64,000 bases of DNA, from positions 55,908 to 119,907 of the forward strand of contig VYZI01000824.1 in NCBI GenBank assembly GCA_013397695.1. Direction: 5' to 3'. The notes beneath the pieces were generated by a model. It did no database searches. It was not told the origin of the DNA and saw nothing but the letters and a program-made list of their open reading frames with translations. Source of the DNA: Centropus unirufus (Eukaryota; Chordata; Aves; Cuculiformes; Centropidae). The translations under genes and the position numbers were made by a program. Below are positions 13,693 to 26,860 of this stretch, in pieces (the first letter of the stretch is position 1; each line of letters opens with the position of its first letter).

Positions 13693-15223
13693 AAGATCTG
13701 AGTTGACTGCAGGGAGGGATCAAGAGGCCAGCAGAGGTGATCGAATCCTCATTACTTTCTACCTTTCCCAGTGAAATAATGCATTCCCTACTTTCTCACA
13801 CAGGTGTGAGTCTTTCTGTTCCTGTAGGATCTGGGATGCGTACAGAACCAGACCCGTCTGCTTCGCTGGAGGCAACGGCAAGGACGGAACCCAAGGTTGT
13901 CACTCATGAAAAGCTTCACTCAACATCCTGCTCAGGCCCAGGCTCCAGTCTGTGTGTAAGATTCGTTGAGCTTGTGACCACAGTTGCAACATTCCTTTTG
14001 TTTTCTAGGAATTCGACTCCACCAAGGAGGGAAACCACAGGGAAATTGTTTCAGTGTGCGCTCTGGATTGGGAGAGAAGGGCTGGGGCCGAGGCATGATG
14101 TATAACACACAACTCAACAGCCAAGACGTTTAAAAAAAACACACTTTTATTTAAACCCAAGGAAAGGAGCTTTTTTTTTCTCTCTTTAGCTTGGCAGGCA
14201 GCAGCAGCCGTGCTGAGCCCAGGCAAGTGTAGATCAAAGCCAGGCAAAGTCTGCTGTGAAAAATCAAGCGCTGGACATTTATTAAGATTTTATTCATAAA
14301 AAAAAAAAAAAAAGAAAGAAAAAAGAAAAAGCCGTGCAGTGAGTGCAGTGGGATTTCACTGTGGAGCTTTTGACATGGGAGCTGCCTTATTTAGAATGAA
14401 AATTGCCTCTTTCTCCTGCCAGGAGTAAGGCAAGCCCTCCATTTCCTGTGAAATTCAAATCAGGGATACAAACACCTTTCTTGTTGCCCTCAGGTGGGTT
14501 GGGGTCTGCATCCCGCATGCACTCGTGGGCGTGGGGAGTGTCAGAGCCCCAGAGCAGTCATCTCCAGGCAGATGTGGAGTCTCCCCACCACAGCTGTCTG
14601 CTCCAGCCCCAAAGAGGCCCACGTTGTTCTCATTTCCCTTGGTTGAATTCAAAGTCCCCCGGTTTCAAACCTTTTCTTTTTTTTTCGTTTCTAGCTCTTT
14701 TCTCCCCCTTTTGCAATCTGTAGCACAGAAGTTTTACTTGGCAACGGGGTTGGAACAGATGGAGAACACTGGACCAACTTCCCAGATCCCAGGAACTTCT
14801 ACTCAATGCCATATGCTGGATTTCCAGCTACTTACTGCTCGGATCTGCCAAGGCAAAGCCTAAAACCAATTTTCAGATAGAGAAGCTGGAATTTTCTTGA
14901 GGACATCAGCAATCCACAAGTTACCACATGAGCATACTTCTCCTGTGGAAGGTCCAAAGTCTGCAAATTCCATGTGAAGTCATTTCAAGTGAAAACAAGA
15001 GGATAATTTTAGGGAAAACTGTAATATCCCTTCCTACAACTTGCTTCATAGACGTCTCACTGTGCTGAAATCCACAACTGACTTATCTTGAGGACACAGA
15101 CCAGGCAGAGCTCTGTGTCTGCCTTTCAAGTACATCCACACGCTTCTGAGCCCAGCCATGAGCAAGGTACAGGTTGGAGTCCTTCAGGGGAAAACTCTCT
15201 GGGGAGCATCCATTCATAGAACT
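13693..15223. other. non-coding, no gene recognised
   Basis: Unique sequence with one A-rich microsatellite at 14.3 kb. No exon with convincing splice sites. Confidence 0.55.
14298..14332 (+). repeat. A-rich microsatellite
   Basis: A17 followed by GAAAGAAAAAAGAAAAAG. Length is probably polymorphic. Confidence 0.8.
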
Positions 15224-15636
15224 GAATCATGGAATGGTTTGGCTTAGAAAGGACCTTAATGCCCATGCAATTCTGAGCCCCTCCCATGGGCTGGGACACT
15301 TCCCACTGGATCAGGGGGCTTCAAGCTCCATCCAACCTGGCCTTGGGCACCTCCAGGGATGGGGCAGCCACCACCGCTCTGGGCAACTTGGGTCAGGGCC
15401 TCCCCACCCTCACAGCAAAACATTTCTGTGGGGTTCCCTCACATTTCTACCTAAGATCTCATCTCAATCTCCCTTCTTTCCACTGAAAACCTTTCCCCTC
15501 ATCCTATCCTGCTTTCCCTGATCTAGAGCCCCTCCCCAGCTTTCCTGGAGCCCCTTTCAGTACTGGAAGCTGCTCTAAGGTCTCCCTGGGGCCTTGTCCA
15601 GGCTGAACAACCCCAACTCTCTCAGCCTGGCCTCAT
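15224..15636 (-). mobile_element. CR1 LINE 3' end
   Basis: GAATCATGGAATGGTTTGGC start through CTCTCAGCCTGGCCTCAT. It carries a small internal duplication of CCCTCACA and CATTTCT phrases near 15420. Confidence 0.9.
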
Positions 15637-16149
15637 TTCAGTGCAAACAAATTTGTAAAAAACATCTTCCTGCTCATGTGCAGTCCAAGCCCAGAGCCAT
15701 CCCTTGGGGCAAAGAGATAGAGCAAAGGAATGAATCCAGAGGGACTAAAGAGGTTCAGGACAGGAGCAGAGAGCAAGAGCTCCTCTTTTTCAGTTTTAAG
15801 GTGGTTACTTGGTGGTTTTACAACACGCAACAGGAGACGGACAGTTAACATTCCAATAAACACAACTTCATAAAGTTCACAGACTGGAAGAGGTGATGGG
15901 CAGAGTTTTCCTGTGGAAAGCAAACCTTCAGAGGAATATAATGCTTGAAGTTCTGGAACCATTTGTGAATTCTTTCAGTCAAAACAAAGAAGGACAAAGA
16001 TTTTTTTGAAAGTGGGAACTTCAAGTTTTGATATTTCTTAGACATTTTTTCCAAAAAAAACCCCAAAAATATGCAGGGGACCAGATGGGATGCATCTGAA
16101 GGTGTTGATGACACTAGCCAAAGCCATTGTGGGGCTGCTTTCCGTCATG

Positions 16150-16630
16150 TCTGAAAGACCAACCACATCCTGGGCTGTATCAGCAAGAGTGCAGCCAGCA
16201 GGTCACGGGCAGTGATTATTCCCCCACTGTTTGGCACTTGTGAGACCACATCTGGACACTGTCTCCAGTTTTGGCTCCCCAGCCCTCGGAAGGCAACGAG
16301 GTACAGAAGTGTGTCCATCAGAGGCCACCGAGATGGTCAGGAAGTTCTAGTGCAAGATGTACATCGAAAGCCTGTTTAAAATGAGTTTGTTCAGTGAGAA
16401 GGAGAGAAGGTAAAGCGAGGAGGACCTTTCTACTGCCTACAGCTCCCCAACTGGAGGGTACAGAGAAGACAGAAGCAGGTTTTCTCTGAGGTGCAAAATG
16501 AAAGGCCAAGGTGCAGTGGACTCAAGTTGAATCATTTCTGGACAAAGACTGGTCAAACACTGTGAAGAAGCACAGAGGGATGATGTAATCTCCATTCTTG
16601 GAGTTAACTCCCACTCAACATGGACGGACA
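16150..16630 (+). mobile_element. old CR1 fragment
   Basis: The phrases ATCCTGGGCTGTATCAGCAAGAG and GTGAGACCACATCTGGACAC belong to the CR1 upstream 3' region. It is highly diverged, so its boundaries are soft. Confidence 0.6.
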
Positions 16631-16994
16631 AGGTGCTTAATCTGGACTTGCTTTGGACAGGTGGTTAATTAGACATCTCTGGAAGTTCCTTACAGCCTAC
16701 ACAAGCCTATGGGTTTAAGATTAAAATGATGGCTCCATCTCAAATTTTGCCCCTCTTACTTAGGGTTGATAAAATATAATGTCATTTTAGGTCACAGGAC
16801 AACTTTCAGGTTGACCTTAAGCTTTGATTGAGGTCAATAAAAAACTAATAGAAAATGTATGGGCTAGGGATTTAAATGAGTGCATTTGTCCTATTTTGCA
16901 GGGAGACTCCCTGTTGTGGGTGGACTCTGAAACACTGAAGGGTCTGAGTAACTGTCCGGCAAAACTTGGGTACAAATGTGCGATGAAGAGCTAG

Positions 16995-17184
16995 AAGCAC
17001 TGGGTGGTGAGGCATGCTGCCCAAAGGAGGGGTGGCTGCTCCATCTCTGGAGGTGTTGAAGACCGGGTTGGATGGGGCTTGGAGCAACCCGATTGACTGG
17101 GAGGTGTCCCTGCCCATGGCAGGGGGCCAGGACTGGACGGGCTTTAACATCCCTTCCAACCCAATCCATTCTATGATTCTATGA
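16995..17184 (+). mobile_element. CR1 LINE 3' end
   Basis: Short copy ending in tandem ATTCTATGATTCTATG. Confidence 0.85.
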
Positions 17185-18791
17185 ACTGGATAATAGCCAA
17201 GAATGATGTTCCAGCATTACTCGTGAGGACATGAGACAGGATAGCTGGCATCCTCCCATAGCCCTCAGCCCAATGATGAAGGAAAAATGAGAATAGCGAG
17301 CAAAAATATTAGAGGAAATCTTGTTTCTTGTGTCCTTGTTTCAAAAGCAAAGGAGCTGGGTTTATGTCTAATAAATTCCAGCAGGAAAGTGAATGTGGAA
17401 ACCAGGAAAGACTGAAGCCTTCATGTCAAGAGGCTCCTGGGGTTTTAATCAGAAGGGGTAGTCTGGGAGATCAGCTGGTTACCCAAGGCTGAAGAGCCAC
17501 TGGCAGTTTTGGAGGAAGCAGAAAATTAGAAGTCTTGACCAAACTGTGTGTCTTGTCGAGGTTTTTGGGGGCTGGCACCATCCACCACTTGTTTTACGGC
17601 GACCTGTGCTATAGAGTAGAACTTGTTCTGACATCCTCATCATGAACATCATCCATGTTAGAGAAGCAGGATTTTAGCTCTTTCAGGAACTTGGTGTAAT
17701 GGGGGAGTTCTCACCTCTCGCTCTGCAGCCCTGAAGGCACCTGCTGGAAGCTGTCTCACAGACGTCTCCGTGCTAAGCAAGAGTGGAGCAGAGAAAAATC
17801 ACAGACTCAGAAAGTCTCCTGTGCATGCCCTGAGCCAGGTGCTCCTCTCCCCACTGGCTTTCAGGACACCATCATTCTGTGTTGCCCAAATGAGGTGCCT
17901 CCTCCCATATTGTCCGATCCCACTTCCAGGCTGAACTCAGCTCCTCATGGATTGCAGAGGGGCAAATAACAAGCATCCCAATACCTAAAGGTGAAAGCAG
18001 CTGGCTTAATTGGCAGTTTATTAGGAGGATAAAAGATGTCATGTGTATGATTCTTGTTTTCAGATGGAAAAGACCTATGAGGTCATCTGTTGAGTTCTCT
18101 GCCAATGCATGACGTTAGGTTATATTTTGGTTTCCTTTCTCAGTAGATAAATCAGTTTGGGATGGTTAAGCCCACAGAGCTCTGAAGTTTTATTCTTCAA
18201 AACCTGTCTACATTCATGCTGCACTGTTTGAACAAGTGACACTTCAGGATTCCCAAAAGCAGGGGCAGAATATGAACCACGCAATGCGAGTGATGAGCCA
18301 TGAGGGATGCTCTCACTGCCCTCATCAGGAGCAAGTTTAAATGACTACTCAAGAATGTAGGAGAGCAGAAGGGCAGTGGCCAATTTCTACACAGCATTTC
18401 AGTGACTGAATTCAACCACAGTGCATTTATTTTACTTCATGTGGAGAAGGACCAGTCCAGCAGTTTCCATGTGAAATTGATGTCTTTGCTTTCTTGTAGC
18501 TGGTACCTGCAGGTAGGTTCACAGAGGCTATGTCCATATTAGCAACTGAATTGAGCAGACACTATCCTTTGGCTCCAAAGCTAAGTGGTGTGGCATGGCT
18601 TCTGCTGGCCAGTCATGCACAAAAATTCTGTGGCTGCACCCAAAGGACCTGCTGGAAAGGCTGATGGACATGTTAGCCCTGCCAAGAAGCACCAAACGTT
18701 CATTCAAGTGGAGCTCTACACTGAAGTGCCCACTGGGCTTCCCAGATGCAGTAGGGCTTGTAGCAACAGGACAAAGGGGAATGTTTTTAAA

Positions 18792-19022
18792 AAGAGGGGT
18801 GATTCAGGCTAAAGGAAGAAAGATTTTTTTTTTACAAGCAAAGTGGTGGAAGACTGGACCAGGTTTCCCAGAGCAGTGGTGGAAGCCCCATCCCTGCAAA
18901 TATTCAGGGTGAGGCTGGATGAAGCTATGAACAACCTGCTCCAGTGGAAGATGTCCCTGCTCACACAGGAGGTTGGACTTACCGGTCTCTTTCCAGCCCA
19001 AACCATTCTGTGAGTTCATGAT
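18792..19022 (+). mobile_element. CR1 LINE 3' end, diverged
   Basis: Degenerate copy with CCAGAGCAGTGGTGGAAGCCCC and a CCATTCTGTGAGTTCATGAT end. It lies just beyond the polyadenylation signal of the candidate gene at 19.2 kb. Confidence 0.75.
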
Positions 19023-19100
19023 ATCCCAGTCACTTTATTCACCACCACCTGAGACGGCATAAATTCCTGCATGCAGCTGCATTGCCCTGGCTGGATCCTC

Positions 19101-19106
19101 TTTATT
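19101..19106 (-). terminator. AATAAA downstream of candidate exon B
   Basis: A canonical polyadenylation hexamer on the minus strand lies 117-122 nt past the stop of the unidentified open frame at 19223. It also overlaps no recognised repeat, which supports that frame being a terminal exon. Confidence 0.3.
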
Positions 19107-19222
19107 TCTTCTCCAGTCAGACATCATTTGTAATACGGTGGTTGGTTTGTTCTTTTCAAAGGAGGTCCGCAGGATTTGATTTGCCTGCCTGTGCAGAATC
19201 AGTTGGAAAAGGCAAACTTCTC

Positions 19223-22200
19223 TCAGGTTTCATACTGCCGACGAATTCTTTTCTTCACTCCTTGTCCCAAGATTTGCCTCCACAGAAGGTGCTGCACAAA
19301 AGTGTGTCTGCATTGTGAACATTGCCAGACCACACAGGCAACGTTGGAGCCGGACCAGTACAGTGTGTGCTGGAACACTCCTACCACCGCATAGCTGCAG
19401 CCCAGTGCCACGGACAACAAACCAGCCCAGGCAGCACAGAGCCTGGTGTTCTTGCAATACTTGAAGTGCTCAAGCAAAGCCTCACTCTGGCACTCACAAG
19501 TCGGGCGAGACCAGAAGAAGGGGGAGGCAGCTCCATCCAGATCCGTGTAACAAGGACTGTTCTCCTGCCCTGAAAACAGCTGTCACGTTATGGATCATGT
19601 ACAGATGCTTAAATCCTGTTCCTGCCCCAGCACAAGGCAGTGAGATCAAAACTGGACCGTGACCTCACTCATCCCCTGAACAGTTCATCACCTTGCTCCA
19701 AACCTGAGTACCAGAGGTTTACTACCTTGGACCATCACAGACCAAAGGCCTGACCCATTCAAGGGTCTCTTTGGTTACTGGTCCAACCCTGTTATCTAAG
19801 AAGAACCTAAAAATCTTCCAGATACATATGAAATAAATGACTGAAAACCACAGAAAGACCAAAAGCAAGGAAAACAGATCTGTGTCCACCAACCAATGCA
19901 TTACAACAGCCATTTATGAACAGCCAGCAGCCCAAGGATGCAGGATTCCTGCCTTAAACCATGAGATCAGTATCCTGAAACACACAGGGCAGACGTCTTT
20001 GTGTCTTGGGTTGTCTGGCAGAGGATCGTTCTATGCCTCCTGGGAGTTGCATCATTATTTTGTCCTCTTGCAAAAATTATTAATATTTCAGGGTCTGGGG
20101 AAATAGATTTTCCTCGTCATTCCTTTGGCTCATTAACAGACTCTGCATGTCAGGGTCATGTGCAAGTCACCATCACCCTCTGTTAAGAGTTAGTCTATCA
20201 GCTGATGTCATTGTTTGGCCATAGGAACCTGACTGTCTTTAGTCCTTTGCCTGCAGGGTCTCTTTTCCAGTTCAGTGTAATGAGAGAATAAACCAAGAGC
20301 CAGCAGCAAATCTGTTTCCTTTTAACATACATAGATTTGAGGTAATAGTTTACCTCTAACTTCTTAGCTTTCCCTGGGAGGTGCAAAACACCCTCTCTCT
20401 TTTCAGCTTTCTCTGCCTGGTGCCAGCTGTGAACTAACAGAAGTAAATGTTCCCGGTGCCAACACCTCCATGACCTATTTCCTCAAAATAAGGCAGCTCA
20501 TGACTGATGTCTGAAGGGGTGCAGGTGGTGGACCTTGGCCTGAGAGCACTGATGCAGCTGGTGGAGGGACCAGGGACTCTGCCAGGAAAGGTGCTGGTGT
20601 GTGCTGACACCGCTTCCATGAGCCTTTATTTTTGGTACATGTTCAAGACATTCACAAAGACAGGGAATTAAAAGCCTGAAGGAACAGAATGACAATGAAA
20701 TTTTACTTCCCGATTAACACAGGCGTAATTCTATGGCCTGCGTTTCTCCCTCTACTGTCTATAACAAAAATGTGTAGGGGTAATTTGATGTCAAGTTAAA
20801 GGTGAGTGGTTCACTTATATCAGCCAACATGCCTGGAGCAGTAAGGTCTCATGAACAAGCGAGATGCATCCAAAGCAGTGGGGCCACCAGGGTCAGGGAG
20901 GGGATTCTGCCCCTCTGCTCCACTCTGGCGAGAACCCACCTGGAGTCCTTTGTCCAGCTCTGGAGACCCCAGCACAGAAAAGACATGGATCCGTTGGAGC
21001 AGCTCCAGAGATGATCCAGATGATCCAAGGGCTGGAGCACCTCCCACGCAAGGCCAGGCTGAGAGAGTTGCTCAGCCTGGAGAAGAGAAGGCTCCAGGGA
21101 GACCTTAGAGCAGCTGATAACGGGTTGAAAAGCGCTGAAAGGGGCTCCAGGAAAGCTGAGGAGGGACTTTTTCTAGGGGCCTGGAGTGACAGGGTGATGG
21201 GGAATGGCTTTAAGCTGCAAGAGAGGAGATTGAGATGAGATTGTAGGAAAAAAGGTTTTGCTGTGAGAGTGGGGAGGCCCTGGCCCAGGTTGCCCAGAGT
21301 GGTGGTGGCTGCCCCATCCCTGGAGGTGTTCGAGGCCAGGTTGGATGGGCCTTAGAGCATCCTGATTCAGTGAGAGGTGTCCCTGCTCATGGCAGGAGGT
21401 GGAAATCGATGGGTTTTCAGGACCCTTCCAACCCAAACCATTTCTTGATTCTACGATTCTATGAAGCCTGCTGGACCACTAAGGTTTCATAAACAAGTTC
21501 AGTTTTAGAACAGTGTGGATATAATCCAGAAGAAAATCACTGGCCGGGTGAAGGCATCGTGAATAGCTTGGGTAGGGTGCATACTCAACAGTGTAAGAGC
21601 TCTCTAAGGCAGTTATCAGTATGGAACACGGGCACGTAACAGGCTGTGTGACCTTTCATGCTTTCATCAGAGCCATGGGACTAAGAAGCAAAATTACTGC
21701 TAGGAACATGTGCAGACCCAAACTTGGGCAAGTTTTCAACAAGGATAAGGACAGGGCCATCAAAGGGAGTGAGCTGAGCCACAGCAGCTGTAAAACAGAG
21801 CTAAAAAATGATCAAAGGCCAGAAGAAAGCCCTTGGCCACACAGCAGGGAAGGCTGATCCACCTAGTTTATCAAAACAGAAGGAAGTCTGGGGAATAAAT
21901 CGGTAGCCATATATGATTATCATGAGAGGATGAAGGGAGCTGCTGGTTAAAGAGCTCTCCACCATTGGGGGAAAACCCAAAATCAGGTGGATGCTAAAGC
22001 CAGATGATAACAAATTAGAAGTAAGGAAAGCATTTCTAATCATAATGGTGATTTGCCACGGCAACAAGCCACCAAGAGTTCATGGATTCCCCAGTCCTTG
22101 ATGCCTCTGGAGCAAGTCTGGACATTTTGCAGGAGAAAAAGCTCTGGTTAAATTGAGTGGTTCAGCTGAGTAGCAGGATAAATGGGTGAAATTCCGTAAT

Positions 22201-24913
22201 CTCTTGTACATATGAAGTCACTCTAGATGATCTCATGTCCCCTCTGGCTCTGAGGCTGCATCACCACGCAAACGTCACCACAGCTGCTCGCTGTATGTGA
22301 CAAACACATAAATGGCAATGGTGGCACTGACATTTTTAACTAGAAGTATCCCAGTACCCATTTCCCCTGCGTTTCCTCCACTGAACCTACTTTCCTGGGC
22401 ATTCCTACCCAGTTCTGCATGCTAAATTTTCTCAGGACTTCTATATTTTTAAGAAAAGACTGAGATCAGACTCTTTCAAGCTGCTGTTGTGTCTACAATA
22501 GCAGCAGCTTTGCTCAGTCAGTGTTCTGCAAAGCCCAGTGGGGCCACTCAGTGCTCACAAGCGTCCCTCTACAGCAGCCAAGGGTTAACAGGCAGGTCAG
22601 CAGCAAGTTATCCGCTACGGTGTTGGTAATCTTGTACTAATCCAGTGGCAAGAGACTGGCACAGGTCACCCAGTGCAGTTGTGGCTGCCCTGGCCCTGGA
22701 GATGCTGAAGGCCAGGTTGGATGGGGCCTCAAGCAAGCTGATCCGGTGGGAGGTGTCCCTGCCCATGGTAGGGAACTGGGTGGGCTTTAAGGCATCTTTC
22801 AACCAAGACGTTTCCATGAGTCTATGGTCTCTCTCACCTGTGTTGATTAGCAATGCTGACCCAGCCTCTGCTTGAGCCCAGACTGAGGAGCTGGGACTCA
22901 GAAGTTCTTCATGGAAGGTGTTCAGAGGAAGCTGAGCCTTTCAAGGACATGACTCCAGCTGCGGATCCTCCACTGTGGCTCTCCTTAGTGAAACAGGGAG
23001 GCCTGGGAAGAGGTGAAAGAGTGCCTTACTGTATGGGCTTTGAGGTCCCTTTCAACCCAAATCACTCAATGATTCTATGAAGATTTTCAACCTGAGTTTG
23101 AATTCACACTCTGCAATTTTGTCCTCTTTTTTCACCCTGGAACCTTCTCTTTCTCCATTTCCCTTCAGTCCATTCTCTTGCATTTCCTTGGCTGTTTCTG
23201 CAGGGATCCAAGCAAGGCAGGAAGTTTGTGCCTCTCCTGCAGCTGCACATCACCCAGCGTGTGCAGGGTTTCCTGGTCCTCCTCACTGGAGACATGAATT
23301 CATCCAGGCTCCCTCTGGCTAATCACTAACAGGCACGGAAAAAAAACCCCTCACACACCAGAGGAGAACATAAACATCAATGTGATGTGCACAAACTTAT
23401 GAAGACAGGACTATGTGAAACACATGGTTCCATTTTAAGAAAGACTCTTACATTTCCAGAGCCTTTTCTCTTTTTAATGGCTTGTTACTGAGCTGTGAAT
23501 AGCAGGGCTTGTTTGGTTGTTATTGTTGAATTTTATGAGGACAATACCATGTCCATAGCCACAGACATCAGATATTCTGGTGGGGAAGATAAGCTTCCGG
23601 CTAGAGCTTTTGGCTCCTTCCCAGATCACTATTAACTCCTTCTGGGATTGCTCTGAGCCTGACAGGCAACAATAGAATGGTCAAGAAGCCCCATCTGCTC
23701 TGAAATATTTTATCTAATCTTCCTTCTTAAACAATTTCAGCCCCTGCTGTTGGATTCTTCAAAGTCCTTCATGCTCGCTTTGTGCTCACAAGCAATTTCC
23801 TGACAGCCTTTGGGGTGCAGGGAGAGGTTGGTCTGCCTGGCTGAGGAAAAAGGAGGTGGACGTGTTTAGCATAAGGGCCCACAAGCTCATAAATCTGTGA
23901 GCACCTGGTCCATGAACAAGTGCTTGATCATAGGTGAGTGGCGGGGGGGAGTAACAGGGAAAAGATGAGCTTTTCTCCTCATACAAACATTTGTAACTTC
24001 ATTAACAGCCTCTGGAGCTACAGGGATGAAGCCTGGAAGGGCAAAGATACAAAGCAAGACCAGATGGGTGGGCTGGGCTCAGCCTTCAGCAGAGGGGACA
24101 TGGTGTCTCCAGGTGTGAGAGTGCTTTCTGCTCTGTTGTCCAACATGTGCCTTCAACACAGCCCTCCACATCTTCCTCCTCTACTGGTGTCCCAGAGTTT
24201 ACTGTAAGCATCATCTGGACCAGGTTCCTCTGAGTTGACTCCTGGGTGCCTTGAGGCAGTGCTGAGAAAGGGAAGATGGCAGAAACATGGGCAGAGGCCA
24301 GCTCAGGGAGCTGGATGAGCAGGGGTAGAGGGCTGAGCTCCTCCTGCGTGAGGACACACTGAGACAGTTGGGGTTGTTCAGCCTGGAGAAGAAGAGGCTC
24401 CAGGGAGACCTTAGAGCAGCTTCCAGTGCTGAAAGGGGCTCCAGGAAAGCTGGGGAGAGGCTCTGGATCAGGGAGCGCAGGTACAGGATGAGAAGGAATG
24501 GTTTCAAGCTGCAAGAGGGGAGATTGAGATGAAATACGATTAAGAAATGCTTCATGATTAGGATGGGGAGTCGAACCACTGTGTGAGCCCCCAGTAAAGC
24601 AGCTGGATCCAGTCCAGCCTGGTTTGTCCCTGTAAGCATCCATCACAAGGCTCTAGGTGGCCTAGACTTCTCCACACAAGAGGGGTCACACCTTGTCAAT
24701 GCCTGTCAGGGAGCCCAGGCAGCCTTTCTTCCGGTCGTTTTCTTTATCAGGATGTGAACTCCAGATGACATAAAAATACGGACCATTTCGAGGGAGAGGG
24801 AACTCAGCACGCTGAAGTTCAGGCTGGCTGTTTAGGTACAAAGCCATGGGACTGGCCTGTTGTTCCTCCTCTCCCACGCGTCTGGCCACTCTGGGTTTGC
24901 CAGCCTCCTCCAT
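19223..24913 (-). CDS. candidate two-exon gene, unidentified
   Basis: Candidate exon A (24913-24692) opens with ATG, encodes 74 residues (including GPYFYVIWSSHP and DKENDRKKG) and ends GACAAG before a GTGTGA donor in phase 0. Candidate exon B (19564-19223) follows a pyrimidine-rich acceptor region and continues in phase 0 for 113 residues. It includes a Cys-rich stretch (CYTDLDG, TCECQSE, FKYCKN), a hydrophobic segment of about 18 residues (AGLLSVALGCSYAVVGVF) and a basic C-terminus ending KKRIRRQYET. AATAAA lies about 120 nt past the stop. Together they would give a 187-aa membrane protein. I recognise no family. Intermediate exons, or exon B alone, are possible, as is chance. An acceptor five bases earlier would need a phase-1 partner. 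Confidence 0.28.
20855..21464 (+). mobile_element. CR1 LINE 3' part, about 600 bp
   Basis: Includes the upstream block GGATTCTGCCCCTCTGCTCC and a terminal GATTCTACGATTCTATG. Confidence 0.9.
21880..22255 (+). mobile_element. ancient sauropsid CR1 (L3-like)
   Basis: The GGGTGAAATTCCGTAATCTC and GTCACTCTAGATGATCTCATG phrases match the old CR1 family shared with turtles and crocodilians, not the young bird subfamilies. It is heavily mutated. Confidence 0.55.
22641..22827 (+). mobile_element. CR1 LINE 3' end
   Basis: Short diverged copy with GTTGTGGCTGCCCTGGCCCTGG and a terminal GAGTCTATGG. Confidence 0.8.
23030..23080 (+). mobile_element. CR1 3' terminus, about 50 bp
   Basis: Only the last stretch remains: GGGCTTTGAGGTCCCTTTC to AATGATTCTATGA. 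Confidence 0.75.
24326..24572 (+). mobile_element. CR1 fragment lacking its 3' end
   Basis: TTGGGGTTGTTCAGCCTGGAG through the GGGAGATTGAGATGAAAT block, then stops before the conserved tail. It lies 120 bp downstream of candidate exon A. Confidence 0.8.
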
Positions 24914-25220
24914 CACAGCAGCATTGTTTCCACTTCAAAAGCCCCACCAAATACAATCCAGCCTGCACGGGCTCTGGTCTACAGCAGAGCATAAACAGGC
25001 CAGGCCTCCTTCCAGGCAGGGCCAGGAGGCCAGTTTGGGAAGGCATCCTAGGGATAAGGAATCCTGTCTGAGGGATAAAGCATCCATGAGGATGAGGGCA
25101 TGGAATATTGTTAACATGAGGGCATGGAATATTGTCTTTTGGGGGTTAAATTAGACAAGAGGTTGCAGATACAGACCAAAAGTGGAAAATGGTTTCACAC
25201 AGTGGGGTAGGAACGTGGGA

Positions 25221-25832
25221 CAGTCACCAACTGCATCCTGGGCTGCATCAGACAAAGCGTGGCCAGCAGGGCAAGGGCGGGAATTCTGACCCCCTGCTCC
25301 ACTCTCGTGAGACTCCACTTGGAGTCTTGTGTCCAGTTCTGGAATTCCCAACATAAGAAGGATATGGAACTGCTGGAACAGGTCTAGAGGAGGCTACAAA
25401 GATGATCCAAGGGCTGGAGCACCTCTGCTATGAGGCCAGGCTGACAAAGTCAGGGCTGTTCAGCCTGGAAAAGAGAAGGATGTGAGGAGACCTTAGGGCA
25501 GCTTCCAGTATTGGAAGGGGCTCCAGGAAAGCTGTGGCTCTTTAGAAGGGCCTGGAGTGATAAGACAAGGGAGAATGGCTTTAAATTGGAAGAGGGGGGA
25601 AACTTAGATTAGACATTAGGAAGAAATGCTTCAGAATGAGGGTGGGGAGGCCCTGGCCCAGGTTGCCCAGAGCAGTGGTGGCTGCCCCATCCCTGGAGGT
25701 CTTGAAAGCCAAGCCAGATGGGGCTTGGAGCCCCCTGATCCAGTGGGAGGTGAACCTGCCCATGGCAGGGGGTGGAAATGGATGGGCTTTGAGGCCCCTT
25801 CCAACCCAAACCATTCCATGATTCTATGATTC
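25221..25832 (+). mobile_element. CR1 LINE 3' part, about 610 bp
   Basis: Well-preserved copy from CATCCTGGGCTGCATCAG to tandem CCATGATTCTATGATT, useful as the reference for the other fragments here. Confidence 0.9.
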
Positions 25833-26860
25833 AGATGCCCAGAATATCCTTCAAGATTATTACCTGCTGTCATTCCACTGCGTGCATATTCTGCAAGAAC
25901 TTTCACTCCCCCCAGCCTCTTTTTCTGCTTCTTGTTTCATTCCTGTTATATTTTCTTGCTCCTAAGTAGGGAAATGGATCTGCTGTAATTCATTCTGCTT
26001 TCCTTATCACTAGAAAGAGATGCCCTGGCACAAACTCCAAATGCTCAGCACTGATCATACTGTGTTTGCCCAAACAAAGAAGGAGAGAAAGCCCTTAATA
26101 AACACTCCTGAGGCTGTAGGAGGTGGAAAAGGCCTTAGGTCCTGTCCCAGCTCTGCTGACTCCATTGGTGTTTGACCTGGCTGCATTACCTGCACCACTC
26201 ACCAGGCTGGGATCTGCATCCCCCTCTTACTCTGCTCCTTTTTCAACAGAGCCTCATGCTCTCCTGCTTCCCTCTTCCCTCCCACATTGGACAGGACTGT
26301 GTTTATTTTGGTATTAAAACCTGTTTTCAGCCAGCTGCAGGGAGAGAGGTTTGGTCGAGTGAGAGAGAAGGGGATAAAGAGAGGGAAGCATACGGGTTAA
26401 ATGGGGGGCAGTGAGACTCCTCACCCTAAACATCACCCAAACCTCACAGGCTGCTGGGCCCCACTGCTGTTCTGAGAGACCACTGGAGATCTCAAGGGTG
26501 AACAGGCTCTTCCAGCTTTCACCAAAATCAGGAGGATTCTTCCCACTTCCTAGAACATTCCTGGAACTGAGGAGCAAAGGTGCAGTTCTCCAAAGCCATC
26601 ACGTTCCATGTGGACAGCTGCCACGGTGTTGAGCTCAGGGCTGTGCTCCACTTGAGCCCAGGACTGCTTCCAAGCTGTTGGCCACTTCCACTCCACTCAT
26701 CTGGATCTGTTGGGGCTAGGCTTAAGCATTTCTCTCTTAGTGCTAGGGACAAAAAAGTCCTGCTTTTTTTTCGAACAGGACACTCCAACATGGCAAACCA
26801 GCCTCAAGGGGATGCAATGCAAGTCCCCACACTGCTCGGATACAGAACCTTTTTCTAGAA

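Noticed and set aside
16865..17169. Gene-like frame MEGMLKPVQSW
   Set aside because: It is the reverse complement of a CR1 3' end.
24211..24646. Minus-strand frames of 142-186 codons near candidate exon A
   Set aside because: They overlap the CR1 fragment at 24326-24572 and contain its usual antisense peptide.
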